Part shown: piece by piece, positions 25,462 through 33,858 of the stretch
Layout: the number at the start of each line of letters is the position of its first letter
Numbering within the stretch: the stretch's first letter is position 1
DNA from: Bacillus_BA fengqiuensis
GTDB lineage: Bacteria > Bacillota > Bacilli > Bacillales > Bacillaceae_H
Length of the DNA: 64,000 nt
Direction: 5' to 3' (one strand)
NCBI GenBank assembly: GCA_030813035.1
Contig: JAUSTV010000001.1
Program-made: the position numbers and the translations under genes
Notes under the pieces: model-generated
The model's input: the letters and a program-made list of their open reading frames with translations, nothing else
What the model was told of the DNA's origin: nothing
Databases searched by the model: none

Positions 25462-25530
25462 AGAAAAGCGGAGGCTCAGTTGAACAATAGGAAAAGCGGA
25501 GGCTCAGCTGGACAATAAGAAAAGCGAAAC
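25462..25530 (+). repeat. Short tandem repeat of AAAAGCGGAGGCTCAG units
   Basis: Two 27-28-nt units (AGAAAAGCGGAGGCTCAG + TGAACAAT type) and a partial third beginning AAGAAAAGCG. The AAAAGCG core resembles the complement of the R1 repeat ends (CGCTTTT), so this may be a cluster of broken R1 termini. The rest of the 315-nt gap shows no gene. Confidence 0.65.
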
Positions 25531-25563
25531 GGGCCAATTCCCGTATTAGGATAAGAAAGGTTT

Positions 25564-26172
25564 TCAACGAACCCGTTTTGTTAAAGAAGGAACCGAAACT
25601 GTCTTTTTCCCGACCATATCAATCACTCTCGTCCCAATCCATTGGCAGATGAGGGCATACATGATGACTTTCCAATCGATGACCAATCCGGCAGCCAATA
25701 AAATGGAGCTGTTGATCCAAAACAATACTCTCCCGGGTGTCCATTTTGTAAAAGCGGAAATAATAAGTGCCAAAATATCCATGCCGCCCGAGGAAGCGCC
25801 CATTTTAAATAAAACGCCGACCCCAAACCCGAATAGAATGCCTCCCACAACCAAGTCCACCCACACGTTTCCGATTGGATGATGAATAGTTGGTGAAAGG
25901 GTGTTGATAGTTAACGCGGCGGTGCCGACACAATACATGGTCCAAAGGGCACTGCTTTTGCCGAGCCATTTGATGGCGGCGACAATCATTCCTGCGTTTA
26001 GCAGCCAAATGCTCGTTGCATATGGCACATTCCATACATAATAAAGCAATACCCCGATGCCGGCTGCCCCGCCGGATGGAATATAATGCGGAAATAAAAA
26101 GAGTGACATGGCCGTCCCTTGAAGGGCTGAGGCCAGGGCAAGAATAATGGCTTTCACTACATGCTGCGGCAT
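25564..26172 (-). CDS. YitT/YczE-type integral membrane protein
   Basis: This 202-residue protein has five or six helices and the family block FLFPHYIPSGGAAGIGVLLYY... (residues 26-40) and KMGASSGGMDILA near 125. It matches the membrane part of YitT-family proteins but lacks their usual C-terminal DUF2179 domain, so it is shorter than the typical 280 residues. It has no known function. It is encoded divergently from padR-chrA. Confidence 0.82.
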   Translation of the reverse strand: MPQHVVKAIILALASALQGTAMSLFLFPHYIPSGGAAGIGVLLYYVWNVPYATSIWLLNAGMIVAAIKWLGKSSALWTMYCVGTAALTINTLSPTIHHPIGNVWVDLVVGGILFGFGVGVLFKMGASSGGMDILALIISAFTKWTPGRVLFWINSSILLAAGLVIDWKVIMYALICQWIGTRVIDMVGKKTVSVPSLTKRVR

Positions 26173-26293
26173 AACGACTACATCTCCTAATCTATTGGAC
26201 TATCTATATCACTTTTTTCATTATAATGCGATTTGAACGGATAAAGGAGAAAAACTTAACAAACCCTTTACAAAAAGAAGGGAAAACATTCGT

Positions 26294-26328
26294 TATAATA
26301 TCATTAGCCGATATCAAGAAACGATATC
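26294..26328 (+). promoter_or_regulatory. Candidate promoter -10 and operator of padR-chrA
   Basis: A TATAAT at 26294-26299 is followed by paired GATATC palindromes (26310-26315 and 26323-26328, 13 nt from start to start) just before the PadR gene. The position fits autorepression. No good -35 at standard spacing was found. Confidence 0.45.
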
Positions 26329-26345
26329 AGAAGGGAGCAGCCGTC

Positions 26346-26666
26346 ATGTTACGGGAATTTTTTCTAGGCTCCATTAAAATCCACATTTTATATCATGCGA
26401 AAATTGAACCGGTCTACGGGGCTTATATGATGGAGGAATTGGCGTCCCACGGATATAAAATCAGTCCGGGAACGATTTATCCGACATTTCATCAGCTCGA
26501 AAAAGACGGGTTGCTGGATAAGACAGAAAAAGTGGTGGACGGTAAAATCCGAAAATATTATACCATCACGGAAAAAGGGATGGAGGTGCTTGAAGGGGCC
26601 AAACAGCAAATTAAGGAGCTTGCAAAAGAAGTATTGAGGGAAGAGGGGGAAACAAGGCATGAATGA
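26346..26666 (+). CDS. PadR-family transcriptional regulator
   Basis: This 106-residue winged-helix protein has the PadR signature HGYKISPGTIYPTFHQLEKDGLL (residues 37-59), the recognition helix, and the beta-wing GKIRKYYTITEKG. The C-terminal helix serves dimerisation. ATG 26346 follows AAGGGAGC; the 40-residue upstream extension of the frame is not supported. Its stop overlaps the chrA start, so it most likely controls the transporter. Confidence 0.9.
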   Translation: MLREFFLGSIKIHILYHAKIEPVYGAYMMEELASHGYKISPGTIYPTFHQLEKDGLLDKTEKVVDGKIRKYYTITEKGMEVLEGAKQQIKELAKEVLREEGETRHE

Positions 26667-27846
26667 ACCATCATCACTATGGAGGCGCTGGCTTGAAATT
26701 TTGCTCGTGTCGACAAAACTCGGATTAACGTCATTTGGCGGGCCGGTCGCCCACCTCGGTTATTTTCGGGATGAATATGTTAAAAAGAGAAACTGGCTTG
26801 ACGACCGCAGCTATGCGGATTTAGTGGCGCTTTGCCAATTCCTGCCCGGGCCGGCAAGCAGCCAGGTCGGAATTTCAATCGGAATGGTGCGGGGCGGCAT
26901 CGTAGGCGGGGTTTTATCGTGGGTCGGCTTTACCATGCCCTCTGTTATCGCGCTTATCATTTTCGCTTATGTATTACAGGGGTTTGACGCGGCCGATTCA
27001 GGATGGATTCACGGATTGAAGATCGTCGCCGTCGCTGTCGTGGCCCAGGCATTGATCGGAATGGGGAAAAATTTGACGCCTGACTGGACGAGAATCACGA
27101 TGGCGGTCATCGCAGCATTCATTACATTGTTTTATCCGAGTGTCCTCGGACAAATTTTGACGATCATCATCGCTGGCATGATTGGTTATGTTCTTTATAA
27201 AAAGGTGGAGATGAAACCGGCCGAAGACATGAATATCACCATTCGAAAATCGACGGGAATCATCGCCTGGGTGCTGTTTTTTGGCTTACTTGCTGGTTTG
27301 CCAATCTTACGGCAAGCGGCACCGTCATTATGGATTTCGATGATTGATACGTTTTATCGGGTCGGGTCCATCGTATTCGGGGGAGGGCATGTCGTCTTGC
27401 CAATGATTGAACGCGAGGTCGTTCCGCCAGGGTGGGTAACGGACGCGGAATTTCTTGCCGGTTACGGGGCGACACAGGCCGTACCGGGTCCGCTCTTTAC
27501 GTTCGCCGGTTATTTAGGAACGGTCATGGCCGGCTGGCAAGGAGCCATCATTGCGACGATTGCGATGTTTTTCCCATCCTTTTTGCTTGTTCTTGGAACG
27601 CTGCCGTTTTGGAATGGATTAAGACGCAGACCGGCTTTCCAGGCTGCATTAATGGGAATCAATGCGGCGGTTGTCGGCATCTTATTGGCTGCCCTTTATG
27701 ATCCGGTTTGGACAAGTGCCGTTAAGGGTCCGGCTGATTTTGCCCTCGCATTAGGCGCATTTACACTGCTTGTGTATTGGAAGGCAGCGCCTTGGCTGGT
27801 CGTAGCGGCAGCGGCTGTTGGGGGATATGCGATCAGCTTATTATAA
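26659..27846 (+). CDS. chrA: Chromate transporter (CHR family, two-domain)
   Basis: This 395-residue membrane protein has two homologous CHR halves: FGGPVAHLGYFRDEYV at residues 24-39 with PGPASSQVG, and FGGGHVVLPMIEREVV near 238-253 with PGPLFTFAGYLG. Long-chain CHR proteins export chromate in exchange for protons. It overlaps padR by 8 nt. Chromate resistance is the family function, but some members have other roles. Confidence 0.9.
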   Translation: MNEPSSLWRRWLEILLVSTKLGLTSFGGPVAHLGYFRDEYVKKRNWLDDRSYADLVALCQFLPGPASSQVGISIGMVRGGIVGGVLSWVGFTMPSVIALIIFAYVLQGFDAADSGWIHGLKIVAVAVVAQALIGMGKNLTPDWTRITMAVIAAFITLFYPSVLGQILTIIIAGMIGYVLYKKVEMKPAEDMNITIRKSTGIIAWVLFFGLLAGLPILRQAAPSLWISMIDTFYRVGSIVFGGGHVVLPMIEREVVPPGWVTDAEFLAGYGATQAVPGPLFTFAGYLGTVMAGWQGAIIATIAMFFPSFLLVLGTLPFWNGLRRRPAFQAALMGINAAVVGILLAALYDPVWTSAVKGPADFALALGAFTLLVYWKAAPWLVVAAAAVGGYAISLL

Positions 27847-27851
27847 GCAAG

Positions 27852-27889
27852 AAAGCACTGGACATATTTACAATGCCAGTGCTTTTTTG
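27852..27889 (+). terminator. Terminator of padR-chrA
   Basis: AAAGCACTGG pairs with CCAGTGCTTTTTTG. Confidence 0.85.
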
Positions 27890-27979
27890 TTGCATCGGTT
27901 TTCATATTTACATATAATGTAAATGGTAAGTGATAAGTAGTAACTATATTGTGAAAAAATCACAAAATGGGGGATTTAG

Positions 27980-28654
27980 ATGGTTTATGACTTAACGATT
28001 GCAGAAGAATTTTCATTATTGGCATGGAAACATAATAAGAGTCCGGGGAATTTTGCGGGAAAAGAAAAAACCATTCAATTGTACAGTATTGGCGCTTTAT
28101 TTATGGACTTAAGCCTACAGGGAAAGATTGAACTAGACGATCGCGATGCAGTGGAAATCAAGGAAGGAACACAGACCGGGGACGAGGCGATGGATCGCCT
28201 GCTCCAAATGATTCGAGAAGGTAAAAAAACGAAAAAATTCAAAAAGTGGATGTCTGTTTTTTATAATGGATGGAAAAAACGGAAATATGTATATGAAGCG
28301 GTGACAGCATCTTTGGTGGAAAAGGATTTGTTAGAAATTCATGTAAAAAACACATTTGGCTTACTTAAAAGACGTAAGGCAACAGTAAAAAACGATGCAC
28401 AAGATCCAATCGTTCAAAAGATTCGTGCCGAGCTGCTGGAAGAAGGTAGGGTGACGAAGGAAACGGTCACATTATGTTTTTTACTCGAAAAAGCAAAGAT
28501 GCTGAAACATTATTTTTCCAGCTATGAACAGAAACAATTGAAAAGTCGGTTGAAAGAACTGCAAAAAACACATGAAGAGGAGTGGAAAACGATTAAGCGC
28601 ATCCAGCAGCTCATCTCCGAAATGGATGCCGTATTTATGACGGTGGTAGTTTGA
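27980..28654 (+). CDS. GPP34 (Golgi phosphoprotein 3-like) family protein
   Basis: This 224-residue helical protein has the GPP34 start (LTIAEEFSLLA, residues 5-15), the YSIGALFMDLSLQGKIELDD block (30-49), and a basic middle (KKTKKFKKW). Eukaryotic relatives bind phosphatidylinositol phosphates; bacterial ones are poorly known. Length is about complete. The stop codon is within 1 nt of the IS200/IS605-like remnant, and GGTAGTTTGAACTACC spans the join, so the final residues may come from the insertion. Confidence 0.8.
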   Translation: MVYDLTIAEEFSLLAWKHNKSPGNFAGKEKTIQLYSIGALFMDLSLQGKIELDDRDAVEIKEGTQTGDEAMDRLLQMIREGKKTKKFKKWMSVFYNGWKKRKYVYEAVTASLVEKDLLEIHVKNTFGLLKRRKATVKNDAQDPIVQKIRAELLEEGRVTKETVTLCFLLEKAKMLKHYFSSYEQKQLKSRLKELQKTHEEEWKTIKRIQQLISEMDAVFMTVVV

Positions 28655-29040
28655 ACTACCCCCACTTTCACTTCGTTTAGAAGTGGGAGATTCCTGCGAA
28701 CACCGGTGTATCCACCAGTTATTTAGCAGGCTCTACCCGTCGTCCCGACGGTGAAAACTTACGATCTTGTACGTTGGATTCACCACGCACCCTGCTTTAG
28801 CTTGATTTTCGCAAATTCGGTATGCGTGGGCGATTAGAACGTTGAAGATTTTACGCAACAGACGTTTTTCCTGTTGCAACCCCATATCTTCAGTTTTCAA
28901 AGAACAACTCGTACAGGAATGTTATAGTACAAACGTTCGTATTTTGCAACAACTTAAGCTTGCGCCTACTGACATTCATCTCTCACCTGCTCATTGGGCT
29001 ACGCCCTTCACATTCCCTGAGGTGGGAGTCTTCTGTCGGG
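28655..29040 (-). mobile_element. IS200/IS605-like element remnant without tnpA/tnpB
   Basis: About 386 nt with subterminal hairpins at both ends: CCCACTTTC...GAAGTGGG at 28660-28690 and CCCACCTC-type DNA at 29015-29035. Read on the minus strand, the stretch 28655-28830 has the layout of the conserved right end/omega-RNA region of IS200/IS605 TnpB elements, including a short GTCGGGACGACGGG stem and a final hairpin. No transposase or nuclease reading frame is left inside. This is recognition from memory of such ends, not a database match. Confidence 0.6.
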
Positions 29041-29064
29041 AAATGATAAAAAGAGGGATGATAT

Positions 29065-29325
29065 ATGTCGAGAAGAAGAAGCATGGAAAAAATCATGGAG
29101 TCGGACTATGTGACGATCAGCGAACTCGTCCGGCTGTCGGAAGTGCGCTACAGCACCTTGAAATATTACACCGAACAAGGAATTCTTCCGTTTGAGCAGG
29201 AGGATACACGCTTAATCCGCCGTTACCCCAGGATATCGTCATTAGAGCGTTTAGCTCTTATTCGACAATTAAAGGAAAGAGGATACACAATTGAAGAAAT
29301 AAAGGAACAGATGCAGGAAAGTTGA
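29065..29325 (+). CDS. Small MerR-type helix-turn-helix protein
   Basis: This 86-residue protein consists of a MerR DNA-binding domain: ISELVRLSEVRYSTLKYYTEQGILP (residues 17-41) as helix-turn-helix and RYPRISSLERLALIRQLKERGYTIEEIKEQ as wing and second motif. No effector domain follows, so it is either a minimal regulator or truncated. It begins 24 nt after the mobile remnant, which may have replaced its promoter. The ATG has AGAGGGATG upstream. Confidence 0.85.
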   Translation: MSRRRSMEKIMESDYVTISELVRLSEVRYSTLKYYTEQGILPFEQEDTRLIRRYPRISSLERLALIRQLKERGYTIEEIKEQMQES

Positions 29326-29429
29326 GATGACATACTCGTTCTGATGAAGCTTTTGGGGGTTATGAGATCAGCTTATTGTAAGATAACTAAAGCGAAAAGA
29401 TTCAAGAAGCGAAGGATTTATTGTAATAT

Positions 29430-29474
29430 GGAGAGGGCAGCAGGGAAGAACCTTCTCTGTTGTCCTCTTTTTTT
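29430..29474 (+). terminator. Terminator after the MerR-like gene
   Basis: GAGAGGGCAGCAGGGAAG pairs with CTTCTCTGTTGTCCTCT with some mismatches, then seven T. Confidence 0.7.
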
Positions 29475-29480
29475 GTACAG

Positions 29481-29759
29481 CTAGTTTTTATTTGGATGTT
29501 TTTTGTTAACCGAAAGGGGATTTAGTAAGAAAAAGCTTAGAAACGATTTCTTCCCTATTTTTTCTATCATGAATAAAGGTAAAACGAAAAGTAAAACCGT
29601 ACTGATACTGCTAATCAATACAAGAATAACTCCAAATCCAGAATTCACCACTCGATATATATACTCTCCTATTATTGAATTTGGTCTGGAATTATAAATA
29701 AGTATCATGCAAAAACCTACTCGCCCAATAATGAAAAACATAATGGTTAGAAATTTCAC
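29481..29759 (-). CDS. Small membrane protein of unknown function
   Basis: A 92-residue frame starting at GTG 29759 with AAGGAAG upstream. It has two or three hydrophobic helices (about residues 1-20, 35-62) and a basic end. No family is recognised; coding status is probable rather than certain. Confidence 0.5.
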   Translation of the reverse strand: MKFLTIMFFIIGRVGFCMILIYNSRPNSIIGEYIYRVVNSGFGVILVLISSISTVLLFVLPLFMIEKIGKKSFLSFFLLNPLSVNKKHPNKN

Positions 29760-29860
29760 CGGTTGTATACTTCCTTATTTTTTCTTATCTTTCCCTTTCT
29801 AGTCTTTTACAATGCTTTATAATCATGTTATCTAAGTTATTAGAAAGGATGGTGGTCATA

Positions 29861-31051
29861 ATGCTGACCGTAAAGAATTTTTTGCAGCTGTCCGTTACAA
29901 AAGATTTTTCGGTTGTAGCCGGCAGAAATGCATTACATCATTCAGTCCAAAGTGTTGAAATTTTAGACTTTGAATTTGCGACAGGTATTCAGCAAGTGAG
30001 AGACACTGCCTTCAGCCCTCATAGCATTGTACTCAGCAGCTTATTATTCGCTAACGAAAAGCCAGAACGTTTAATCGAAATGATTAAAAAGCTTATTGAA
30101 TTGAAGGTAAGTGCCTTAGCCTATAAGCCAGTTATCTTTAAGGATTTACCAGATGAAGTCCTCATTTTTGCAAATGAGCACGATTTCCCGATTTTACGTT
30201 TTGGTGGAGATGAATTTTTTGAGGATATCATTTTGGAAGTGATGAACCATATTAAAAGAATAGACAATAAGCTCTTTTTAGAAAATACGATGAGATGTCT
30301 AATCGAAGAAGAGGTTTCAAAGGAACAAATACAATCTTTCTTACAACAAATGAATAAACCGTTTGAGAAATATGCATTTGCAGCGAATATTCTAATGAAG
30401 CATTCCGAAGGCTCCGAATGGATGCACGCCTTTTTCCGATTGGAGTCCTTTTTGAAATCTGGCATTATTTGTACATATAAACAAAGCATTTTCATTCTTT
30501 TTACAGACAAATACCAACAACTCCAATTTGATAAAATACTAAAGGAATGGATGGCGCTTTATGCGATTCCAACAGATGCATTAACGATTGGTTATAGCCA
30601 AGTCCACCCGACGCATACAGAACTTCATCTAGCTGTTAGAGAAGCCTACTATGCTTGTGTCATGGCGGAAATGGAAATGAAGCCTAGTTGTCATTATGAA
30701 CAGATTGCATCCGATCGACTGCTTATTGAGCTTTATCGAAAGGATGCACAATTCGCTAACCATTATGTGGAAATGTATTTAGGGCCGCTTCTAGAAGAAA
30801 AGGCAGATCGGGATTTGCTGAATACGGCAGTGACCTTTGTTTTGAAAAAAGGTAATGTGAAAGAAGTGGCGGTCACACATTATTGTCATCCGAATACCAT
30901 TCGCTATCGCATGGCAAAAATACGCCAATTAATAGAGCCTATTAGCAACGAACTCGTTTTTTATGAGCATTTATCCGCAGCGGTAAAATTGTATTTACTC
31001 CATAAAACAATTGAAAGAACGACGGGTGTTTTGGAATCAATCCAAAAATAA
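29861..31051 (+). CDS. PucR-family transcriptional regulator
   Basis: This 396-residue protein has an N-terminal PucR/PurC regulatory domain (LTVKNFLQL at the start, to about residue 120), a central GGDEF-like fold, and a C-terminal PucR helix-turn-helix (GNVKEVAVTHYCHPNTIRYRMAKI near 345-368). Relatives control purine catabolism, amine or amino acid genes. ATG 29861 follows AAAGGATGG. The next gene, a drug/metabolite transporter in the same direction, is the probable target. Confidence 0.88.
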   Translation: MLTVKNFLQLSVTKDFSVVAGRNALHHSVQSVEILDFEFATGIQQVRDTAFSPHSIVLSSLLFANEKPERLIEMIKKLIELKVSALAYKPVIFKDLPDEVLIFANEHDFPILRFGGDEFFEDIILEVMNHIKRIDNKLFLENTMRCLIEEEVSKEQIQSFLQQMNKPFEKYAFAANILMKHSEGSEWMHAFFRLESFLKSGIICTYKQSIFILFTDKYQQLQFDKILKEWMALYAIPTDALTIGYSQVHPTHTELHLAVREAYYACVMAEMEMKPSCHYEQIASDRLLIELYRKDAQFANHYVEMYLGPLLEEKADRDLLNTAVTFVLKKGNVKEVAVTHYCHPNTIRYRMAKIRQLIEPISNELVFYEHLSAAVKLYLLHKTIERTTGVLESIQK

Positions 31052-31129
31052 GCGTGAAAATTTAGAAAAGCAATCAAATTATTGTATCTCTTCTCGTGTT
31101 ATCCTTGTCGTAGGCAGGAGGAGATAGAG

Positions 31130-32011
31130 ATGAAACCATACATTGGCGATGGAATGTTGCTCATTACAGCGATTGTTTGGGGCAGTGGATTTGTTGTAAC
31201 TGCCATTGCACTAGAATATTTAACCGCTTATCAAGTGATGGCAGGAAGGTTTGTTTTAGCTGTAATCATACTTACCATGTTATTTGGATACAAATTCAAA
31301 AAATTTACGAAATCTGTCGTGTGGAAAGGCGCCATCTTAGGAACCATTTTATACATCGCTTTCGCTTTACAAACGGTCGGTTTGGAATACACAACACCGT
31401 CTAAAAATGCCTTTTTAACAGCCGTCAATGTTGTAATTGTGCCGATCATTGCTTATCTCATTTACAAGCGTAGAATTGATCGGTATGAAATATTCGGATC
31501 AGGTCTTGCAATCGTGGGCATTGGCTTTTTATCATTACAAGGTTCTATGACGATCAACTTAGGTGATGTATTGTCCCTTTTATGTGCAGTTGGCTTTGCT
31601 TTTGATATTTTTTATACAAATCTTTTTGTCCAAAAGGAAGATGCCATTTCACTGACGATTGTACAATTCATAACAGCAGCTCTGATTAGTGTAGCTGTGG
31701 TGTTCATTCAAGGTGATATACCGGCAACGATGGGAAAAGAAGCGGCGTATTCGATTGTGTATTTAGCAGTCTTTTCAACAACGATTGCTTATCTTTTTCA
31801 AAATATGGCACATCAATATACAAGTGCCACAAAGGCCGCTATTATTTTATCAACAGAATCATTTTTCGGTATGTTGCTATCGGTTTTATTTTTACATGAG
31901 GTGCTGACAGGCCGCATGATGATGGGGGCTATAATGATTTTGATGGCCATCTTAATTGCCGAAGTAAAGCCGGCATACCGCAAAAAACACGCTGTAAAGA
32001 GCGCGCGTTAG
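31130..32011 (+). CDS. EamA-family (DMT superfamily) transporter
   Basis: This 293-residue permease has ten helices in two EamA repeats (about residues 3-135 and 147-285), each with the WG(S)GF or PS-type motif (IVWGSGFVVTAIAL at residues 14-27). It usually exports amino acids or metabolites. ATG 31130 follows AGGAGG. It lies 78 nt after the PucR regulator and is followed by a convergent ATP-grasp gene. Confidence 0.9.
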   Translation: MKPYIGDGMLLITAIVWGSGFVVTAIALEYLTAYQVMAGRFVLAVIILTMLFGYKFKKFTKSVVWKGAILGTILYIAFALQTVGLEYTTPSKNAFLTAVNVVIVPIIAYLIYKRRIDRYEIFGSGLAIVGIGFLSLQGSMTINLGDVLSLLCAVGFAFDIFYTNLFVQKEDAISLTIVQFITAALISVAVVFIQGDIPATMGKEAAYSIVYLAVFSTTIAYLFQNMAHQYTSATKAAIILSTESFFGMLLSVLFLHEVLTGRMMMGAIMILMAILIAEVKPAYRKKHAVKSAR

Positions 32012-32036
32012 TCAAATAAGTTATTTTTTATCATCA

Positions 32037-32088
32037 AGCTTTAAATACATGTGGTTAAAGTGAAACCATATGCATTTAAAGCTTTTTT
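32037..32088 (+). terminator. Terminator of the EamA gene
   Basis: AAGCTTTAAATACATGTGG pairs with CCATATGCATTTAAAGCTT, then TTTT. Confidence 0.8.
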
Positions 32089-32099
32089 GATTATTTCTG

Positions 32100-33338
32100 T
32101 TACTTCCTATGAGTAAGGCCTTCTCTAGTCATTTCCTCAAGAACATTTTCCACATCTTCAGCGGAATGCCCGATGACAAGTCCAATTACTTTTGACACCT
32201 GATTTTGATCTAGAAAATAATTTGCATCTAATAAGCTTAATGGAACAAATTGATCCTTTGTCATGTGTTTTTCTACCACTGGTATAAGGGAGTCAAAATT
32301 GCTTGTCCACTCAAGATTACAAAGCCGCACGGTTTCTTTGCCGAATTTTTTTCGAATATCGTTATACAGCAATAACCCGCACGTCGATGCATTAAAACGA
32401 ACGTTTAAATCAATAAAATAATAACGATCGCCACAAATGAGTACATCAAATCCCGCAACGCCAACGTATCCTTTATCAGCTATTTTTTTCATGACGCCAT
32501 AGCCGGTTTCAACTATATCAGCCATTTTGTCATCGACATCTACCGTAATCCAGCTTCCGCGAAAACAGCCGTCTTTATTGACAAGTTGTTCAGATTTACC
32601 TAAAAAACTGATTTCACCTTTTTTGTTCACCACATAATGAACAGAAATATTTTGCTCGCACTCGATATACTCTTCCACAATGATGTTTGACAAATCACCA
32701 AAAGTCTCGTCAATTTCATACAATTGCTTTTCCTCTTTAACGAGTAATACACCGCACCCGCCTGAAGTCGGCCGGCCATCACCCGTTTTTAAGACAATCG
32801 GCAGCTCCGGTTTTTCTTCCAGAATTTGATCGAGACCCATCATTCTTCGTTCCGGTACATTTTCTGCAGGAACAAGCTCAGGAATATTTCGCTTATCACA
32901 TAAGTAGGCTAACACTTCAGGATCAATCCAATACAGTTCGGATGAAACCTTCTCTTCAGGATGAGGATACTGGAAAATTAGTTTTTTCTTTTGTTTATAC
33001 AGATTATTGAGAACTTCCATATATTCTTCATCATTTCGATAAGTATAACAAACTGGAGGTATATGGAGCCCGGCTTTATGCAGTAGAGCCAAAGCGGGTG
33101 GTGTGACAGTTCCCGCGTGACAAACAACCGGGACATCCCCGATCACACTTAATTCCCTTCCTGTCAATGCTTCCAAACTTAGCAAATCGCTGGAAAAATG
33201 TTGATAATCCTCTGCATACAACTTCGGATTATAAATAAATCCTTTTCCATAAATATCTTGCATGGAATGTGAGGGTTGAATTTTCTCTAATTGCTGTTCT
33301 TTCATTAAGGTTACCGGGAGTGCTTTTGTTCCCATCAT
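32100..33338 (-). CDS. ATP-grasp enzyme of unknown specificity
   Basis: This 412-residue protein has the ATP-grasp plan in its middle: Lys184 (IVLKTGDG), a glycine-rich loop at 190-196 (PTSGGCG), the adenine-contact stretch IIVEEYIE (219-226), and metal ligands in FDVLI and FIDLNVRFN (Asp310, Asn312). The N-terminal 170 residues form the preceding domain with VPVVCHAGTVTP. It should join a carboxylate to an amine or thiol; the product is unknown. AGGAGG precedes the ATG. It converges on the EamA exporter, which might export its product. Confidence 0.82.
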   Translation of the reverse strand: MMGTKALPVTLMKEQQLEKIQPSHSMQDIYGKGFIYNPKLYAEDYQHFSSDLLSLEALTGRELSVIGDVPVVCHAGTVTPPALALLHKAGLHIPPVCYTYRNDEEYMEVLNNLYKQKKKLIFQYPHPEEKVSSELYWIDPEVLAYLCDKRNIPELVPAENVPERRMMGLDQILEEKPELPIVLKTGDGRPTSGGCGVLLVKEEKQLYEIDETFGDLSNIIVEEYIECEQNISVHYVVNKKGEISFLGKSEQLVNKDGCFRGSWITVDVDDKMADIVETGYGVMKKIADKGYVGVAGFDVLICGDRYYFIDLNVRFNASTCGLLLYNDIRKKFGKETVRLCNLEWTSNFDSLIPVVEKHMTKDQFVPLSLLDANYFLDQNQVSKVIGLVIGHSAEDVENVLEEMTREGLTHRK

Positions 33339-33477
33339 AATACCTCCTTATATTAGGAATATAGTAGTTTTTACATAGGATTCAGCTTCAGATTGACTCA
33401 ATGAAACTCTTGCTCTTTACATAAAGTATTTTCACTTATTAGCAAAATATTAAACCTTTAAAATCCAAAAGATAGAT

Positions 33478-33639
33478 TTATCCCGCATTAACGGGCAGGA
33501 AGACCCCCAATTCCGACGCACAGGATGTGCTAGCGAGGACGTGGAGATTGACGTCGCGTTTTTAGTCTTCGTTCTTTAGTCATCGAAGAAGCTTAAGTGG
33601 GGGATGAAGGAAAACTCCCACTGATGGAAGTTTCCTTTA
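33478..33639 (+). repeat. Dispersed repeat, interrupted copy A (family R4)
   Basis: Starts TTTATCCCGCATTAACGG and ends CACTGATGGAAGTTTCC. The compact form of the same repeat is at 62855-62907 on the other strand. Here about 110 nt, including GACGCACAGGATGTGCTAG and a GAC-rich stretch, separate the two halves. The gap 33339-33857 otherwise holds only a doubtful 61-codon frame and a terminator. Confidence 0.7.
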
Positions 33640-33815
33640 TTATTCGAGATTGCTTAACCGTTCAATGGTTTTGGAAAGAAGAGCTGTACGCTTGGGGAAA
33701 GATGATGAATAAGCATATGCGCGAACCGGGATATTCTAACAAGCATTGTATGATTATAGGGGGAGTGATTTATCAAAGATAACGAGGTGAAAGAAATGGT
33801 AAGGAAGAGATACAT

Positions 33816-33858
33816 AGCCTCCTGGAATAGATGTGGTATTTATTTTAGGAGGCTTTTT
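33816..33858 (+). terminator. Hairpin with plus-strand T-run
   Basis: AGCCTCCT pairs with AGGAGGCT, followed by TTTTTT. It overlaps the stop of the minus-strand gerB. No plus-strand gene is recognised before it, so it may be left from a lost gene. Confidence 0.55.

Noticed and set aside
25441..25560. Short repeats considered as a CRISPR array
   Set aside because: Only two full units of 27-28 nt directly abutting, without spacers of constant length and without cas genes.
28842..29195. 117-codon plus-strand frame across the mobile remnant
   Set aside because: It runs through the non-coding hairpin region and enters the MerR gene in another frame; composition is not protein-like and no ribosome site is present.
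33597..33782. 61-codon plus-strand frame after the R4 repeat
   Set aside because: The first half is repeat DNA. The second half looks faintly coding but has no start or family; at most a gene relic.
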